17,199 nt of DNA, taken from positions 1-17,199 of the forward strand of contig DAOUUT010000043.1 in assembly GCA_030668025.1 (NCBI GenBank). Reading direction: 5' to 3'. Below, in pieces: positions 15,549 through 17,199 of the stretch. How positions within the stretch are numbered: the stretch's first letter is position 1; each line of letters begins with the position of its first letter. The notes beneath the pieces were generated by a model. That model was given only the letters and a program-made list of their open reading frames with translations, ran no database searches and was not told the DNA's origin. The DNA is from Promethearchaeota archaeon (GTDB lineage Archaea; Asgardarchaeota; Lokiarchaeia; Sigynarchaeales; SOKP01). The position numbers and the translations under genes were made by a program.

Positions 15549-15968
15549 TTATTTGATAATATCAGTTATAAAACAAGTTTCTACTATTTTTATTCCCGAA
15601 ACTTGAGAGATCTTGTCTTCTATAAGGGGATTAAATTGCTCGATAGTTGCGATATCTACTTTCATGAGAAGGCCACAATCCCCAGATAACCTCCAAATAG
15701 CCGTTATTTCCTCAATTTCCTTTAATTCGCTCAAAATTCGCTTAATATCTTTGAAATCAGGCTCTATTTTTATGGTTGCGGAAGTTTTAGGTTTTGTGTC
15801 AATCTCATAATCTATTGTAAACCGCTTGATAATTCCATCGTCTCTCAATTTTTTCACTCTTCTTCTAACAGTTGCTTCTGTTTTCATAATGCGTTTACTG
15901 ATTTCATTAAACGACATTCTACTATCCATTTTTAATTCTTCTAAAATCTTAATATCTATAACATCCAT
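15549..15968 (-). CDS. Lrp/AsnC-family transcriptional regulator
   Basis: 139-residue feast/famine-type DNA-binding protein. The winged helix-turn-helix at about 2-50 opens with the typical DVIDIKILEELKMDSRMSFNEISKRI. The recognition helix is TEATVRRRVKKLRDDGIIKRF (30-50). The RAM ligand/oligomerisation domain at about 62-135 includes TSATIKIEPDFKDIKRILSELKEIEEITAIWRLSGDCGLLMKVDI, with the G-D-x-x-L-L-M core that forms the effector pocket. Such proteins form octamers from dimers and often control their own gene. The ATG at 15968 is the family-typical start. It is transcribed away from the eight-cysteine array across a long intergenic region and towards the four-cysteine gene, so both are plausible targets; that link is inference. 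Confidence 0.93.
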   Translation of the reverse strand: MDVIDIKILEELKMDSRMSFNEISKRIMKTEATVRRRVKKLRDDGIIKRFTIDYEIDTKPKTSATIKIEPDFKDIKRILSELKEIEEITAIWRLSGDCGLLMKVDIATIEQFNPLIEDKISQVSGIKIVETCFITDIIK

Positions 15969-16547
15969 TTCAATTAACTCACTTGTATTATTACTAAAAT
16001 CTTTACAAAATTATAATGTTCTTATGATCAATTGGGAAAAATTGTTATTAATTTTTATCGTTTTTCGAAATTTTTTCTGAAACCATATCTTAAATAAGTT
16101 CATAAAATGTTGAATCCTTAGATAAATCACTTGAATTCCTTGCTCTTATCGATCATTGATGTGATAAAAATAATTCCTTCCTAAACTCGAACATGTTATT
16201 TTTTAGGTTCAAATTATTTTAACTTTTGAAAACTATCAAAACACGCCTTCTACTCGTTATATTCAACATTGGTAGGTTCATTGGTTACATCCGTGTACAA
16301 GGGAATTCATGATTATTACCATTTTATGGCGATTATTTTTTCGAAAAGCATCATATATTTGACTTTTATTGAACTTTTTTTACATTTTGAAACTTTGAAT
16401 AATAATATTCCATATTAATCAGTGTTTTGGATCAATCAAATTTAGTTTGTTACCGAATGCATGAATTCTGATCGTAATCAATGTACATTTCAATCAAAAT
16501 CATGAATATCGATAAAAAGTCTAGATGAAAAGTTCGAAAAAGTCACA

Positions 16548-16555
16548 TTTAAATA
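16548..16555 (+). promoter_or_regulatory. TATA box (TTTAAATA) of the cysteine-rich array
   Basis: An exact match to archaeal TTTAWATA, with a purine-rich CGAAAAAG at 16535-16542 just upstream that may act as the TFB-recognition element. The expected transcript start is near 16577, leaving a leader of about 60 bases before the first eight-cysteine gene. It faces that gene. Confidence 0.6.
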
Positions 16556-16589
16556 CTAATTTATCTAATTATGATCATAGTAAAAAAAA

Positions 16590-16611
16590 ATTGTGGGAAT
16601 TAATTCACAAT
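16590..16611 (+). promoter_or_regulatory. leader hairpin between two A9 tracts
   Basis: ATTGTG at 16590-16595 pairs with CACAAT at 16606-16611, extended inwards by two G-U pairs, around a short A/T loop. An A9 tract ends at the stem's first base, and a second A9 tract (16612-16620) follows it. The element contains the DNA palindrome GAATTAATTC (16597-16606). It lies in the predicted leader, 25 bases before the first array start codon, so it could act as an RNA structure or as an operator. Confidence 0.45.
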
Positions 16612-16636
16612 AAAAAAAAATAAAAGTGAATAAAAA

Positions 16637-16813
16637 ATGTGTAATAGTTGCGATTGTGAAAACTATGAAAAATGTTCCATTGTCGGGTATTTTCCATTAG
16701 GTTTTTGTTGTCCTAAATGTGCTTTTTACGAAGACCGGGAAAAATGCTTTCAAACACTAAAGGAAGTTGAATTTAGCAGGAATAGACTGCCAACACAGAC
16801 AATTATTCACTAA
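16637..16813 (+). CDS. eight-cysteine miniprotein, array copy 1
   Basis: 58 residues read directly from the sequence, from the ATG at 16637 to the TAA at 16811. Cysteines at 2, 5, 7, 13, 24, 25, 28 and 37 follow C-x2-C-x-C-x5-C-x10-CC-x2-C-x8-C. The segment CSIVGYFPLGFCCPKC is shared almost exactly with the next two genes. The eight thiolates could hold two zinc ions, a metallothionein-like cluster or Fe-S centres. After C37 a polar tail of about 20 residues follows, and the protein ends in IIH. No signal peptide or membrane segment. A weak GTGA lies upstream (16626-16629). The family is not recognised. The function may be metal storage, redox or structural adaptor; nothing in the sequence decides. 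Confidence 0.85.
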   Translation: MCNSCDCENYEKCSIVGYFPLGFCCPKCAFYEDREKCFQTLKEVEFSRNRLPTQTIIH

Positions 16814-16821
16814 AAAACAAG

Positions 16822-16826
16822 AGGGA
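16822..16826 (+). promoter_or_regulatory. ribosome-binding site of array copy 2
   Basis: A GAGGG stretch lies in the 20-base gap between copies 1 and 2, about eight bases before the ATG. It supports internal initiation within one polycistronic transcript. Confidence 0.6.
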
Positions 16827-16833
16827 AATAAAA

Positions 16834-17064
16834 ATGTGTAATAGCTGTAATTGTAGTCAAGATGCTTACGATCGATGTTCGATTGTTGGGTACCAACCAA
16901 TTGCGTTTTGTTGCGAACTTTGCGTAGGATACGAAAATAGACTTTCGTGCGAAAACTATATTAGAATGAAAGCAAAGGTTTTTGACTCAAGTTCTCAACA
17001 TATTCGAGTTGAAACTCAGGTAGAAGCCAAAAAGGAAAAGATAACTCCTATCATAGGAAAATAG
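16834..17064 (+). CDS. eight-cysteine miniprotein, array copy 2
   Basis: 76 residues, paralogous to copies 1 and 3. Cysteines at 2, 5, 7, 15, 26, 27, 30 and 39 keep the same order; the only spacing change is two extra residues between the third and fourth (SQDAYDR). The shared core reads CSIVGYQPIAFCCELC. It has the longest tail of the two complete copies (about 40-76), rich in Lys, Glu and Val, ending KEKITPIIGK, perhaps a flexible partner-binding extension. The start is the ATG after a good ribosome-binding site, and the stop TAG overlaps the ribosome-binding site of copy 3. Divergence in the tails with a conserved Cys frame indicates old duplication with selection on the metal site. Confidence 0.9.
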   Translation: MCNSCNCSQDAYDRCSIVGYQPIAFCCELCVGYENRLSCENYIRMKAKVFDSSSQHIRVETQVEAKKEKITPIIGK

Positions 17065-17067
17065 AGG
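17063..17067 (+). promoter_or_regulatory. ribosome-binding site of array copy 3
   Basis: AGAGGT starts within the stop codon of copy 2 and lies nine bases before the ATG at 17077. Such overlap of stop and ribosome-binding site favours coupled translation of the array. Confidence 0.6.
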
Positions 17068-17076
17068 TAAACGCTT

Positions 17077-17199
17077 ATGTGTAACAACTGTAATTGCGAC
17101 AATTACGATAAGTGTTCAATAGTGGGATATATGCCTGAAGGCTTTTGTTGTTCGCACTGTCTTCTCTATAACGAGCAACATACGTGTTTAAAGACTAAA
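17077..17199 (+). CDS. eight-cysteine miniprotein, array copy 3 (cut by window end)
   Basis: 41 codons are visible from the ATG at 17077 before the window ends; no stop is reached. Cysteines at 2, 5, 7, 13, 24, 25, 28 and 37 match copy 1 position for position, and the core reads CSIVGYMPEGFCCSHC. It is closer to copy 1 than to copy 2 in spacing (five residues between the third and fourth Cys). The C-terminal tail and true length are unknown, and further copies may follow outside the window. Confidence 0.85.
   Translation, partial: MCNNCNCDNYDKCSIVGYMPEGFCCSHCLLYNEQHTCLKTK

Larger units (their letters stand above)
15969..16636. other. long non-coding region between regulator and cysteine-rich array
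   Basis: 668 bases with no supported gene on either strand. It contains several copies of a CATGAAT/ATTCATG word (16303-16314, 16460-16468, 16498-16507), an exact TATA box at 16548 and a hairpin-bearing leader. This is unusually long for the window, where most gaps are 30-250 bases. It may hold the control region for both flanking genes. Confidence 0.5.

Noticed and set aside
15826..16080. Plus-strand frame of 84 codons over the Lrp/AsnC start
   Set aside because: Antisense to the helix-turn-helix region and Leu/Ser/Ile-rich; shadow of the regulator gene.
15969..16636. Possible RNA gene or CRISPR leader in the 668-base gap
   Set aside because: No regularly spaced repeats, no cloverleaf and no GC-rich island typical of structured RNA in an AT-rich genome; only short words repeat.

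Overview
The window looks like a piece of an Asgard archaeal chromosome, most like the Lokiarchaeia lineage. The DNA is strongly AT-rich. It carries archaeal information-processing genes (translation elongation factor aEF1B beside its usual small zinc-ribbon partner, an Lrp/AsnC regulator, TTTAAATA-type TATA boxes) together with a Ras/Rab-like small GTPase, a class abundant in Asgard archaea. Several genes (mutS, mutL, msrA, acyl-CoA synthetase) belong to families shared with bacteria. The lineage is inferred from gene content, not from a database search.

Layout. 1-6.1 kb: a mismatch-repair locus with mutS and an endonuclease-type mutL on the + strand, separated by an opposite-strand multispanning GT87-like glycosyltransferase gene. 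Both Mut proteins keep short peptides that match sliding-clamp-binding motifs. 6.2-7.2 kb: a lysine-rich TPR-like protein convergent with the aEF1B/zinc-ribbon pair. 7.3-10.3 kb: a zinc-finger/winged-helix protein, an alpha/beta hydrolase and a small GTPase with unusual G3 and G4 motifs (both on the minus strand), and an unrecognised 219-residue protein. 10.4-12.7 kb: an AMP-forming acyl-CoA synthetase and MsrA. 12.7-15.0 kb: a small helical protein, a divergent GMP-synthase-like PP-loop enzyme and a 100-residue helical protein behind a textbook TATA box. 15.1-17.2 kb: a region of small cysteine-rich proteins with an Lrp/AsnC regulator. It holds a 57-residue four-cysteine protein on the minus strand, then, after a 668-base non-coding stretch, a tandem array of three paralogous eight-cysteine miniproteins. 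The third runs off the window end.

How the genes fit together. MutS and MutL should form a methyl-independent mismatch-repair pair in which MutL supplies the nicking activity. The Zn-ribbon/aEF1B pair looks like one short transcription unit serving translation. The most novel part is the right end: three consecutive eight-cysteine proteins, each new copy preceded by a GAGG/GAGGT ribosome-binding site. The first sits behind an exact TTTAAATA box and a leader containing a hairpin bracketed by two A9 tracts. No mobile element, CRISPR array, tRNA or rRNA was seen.
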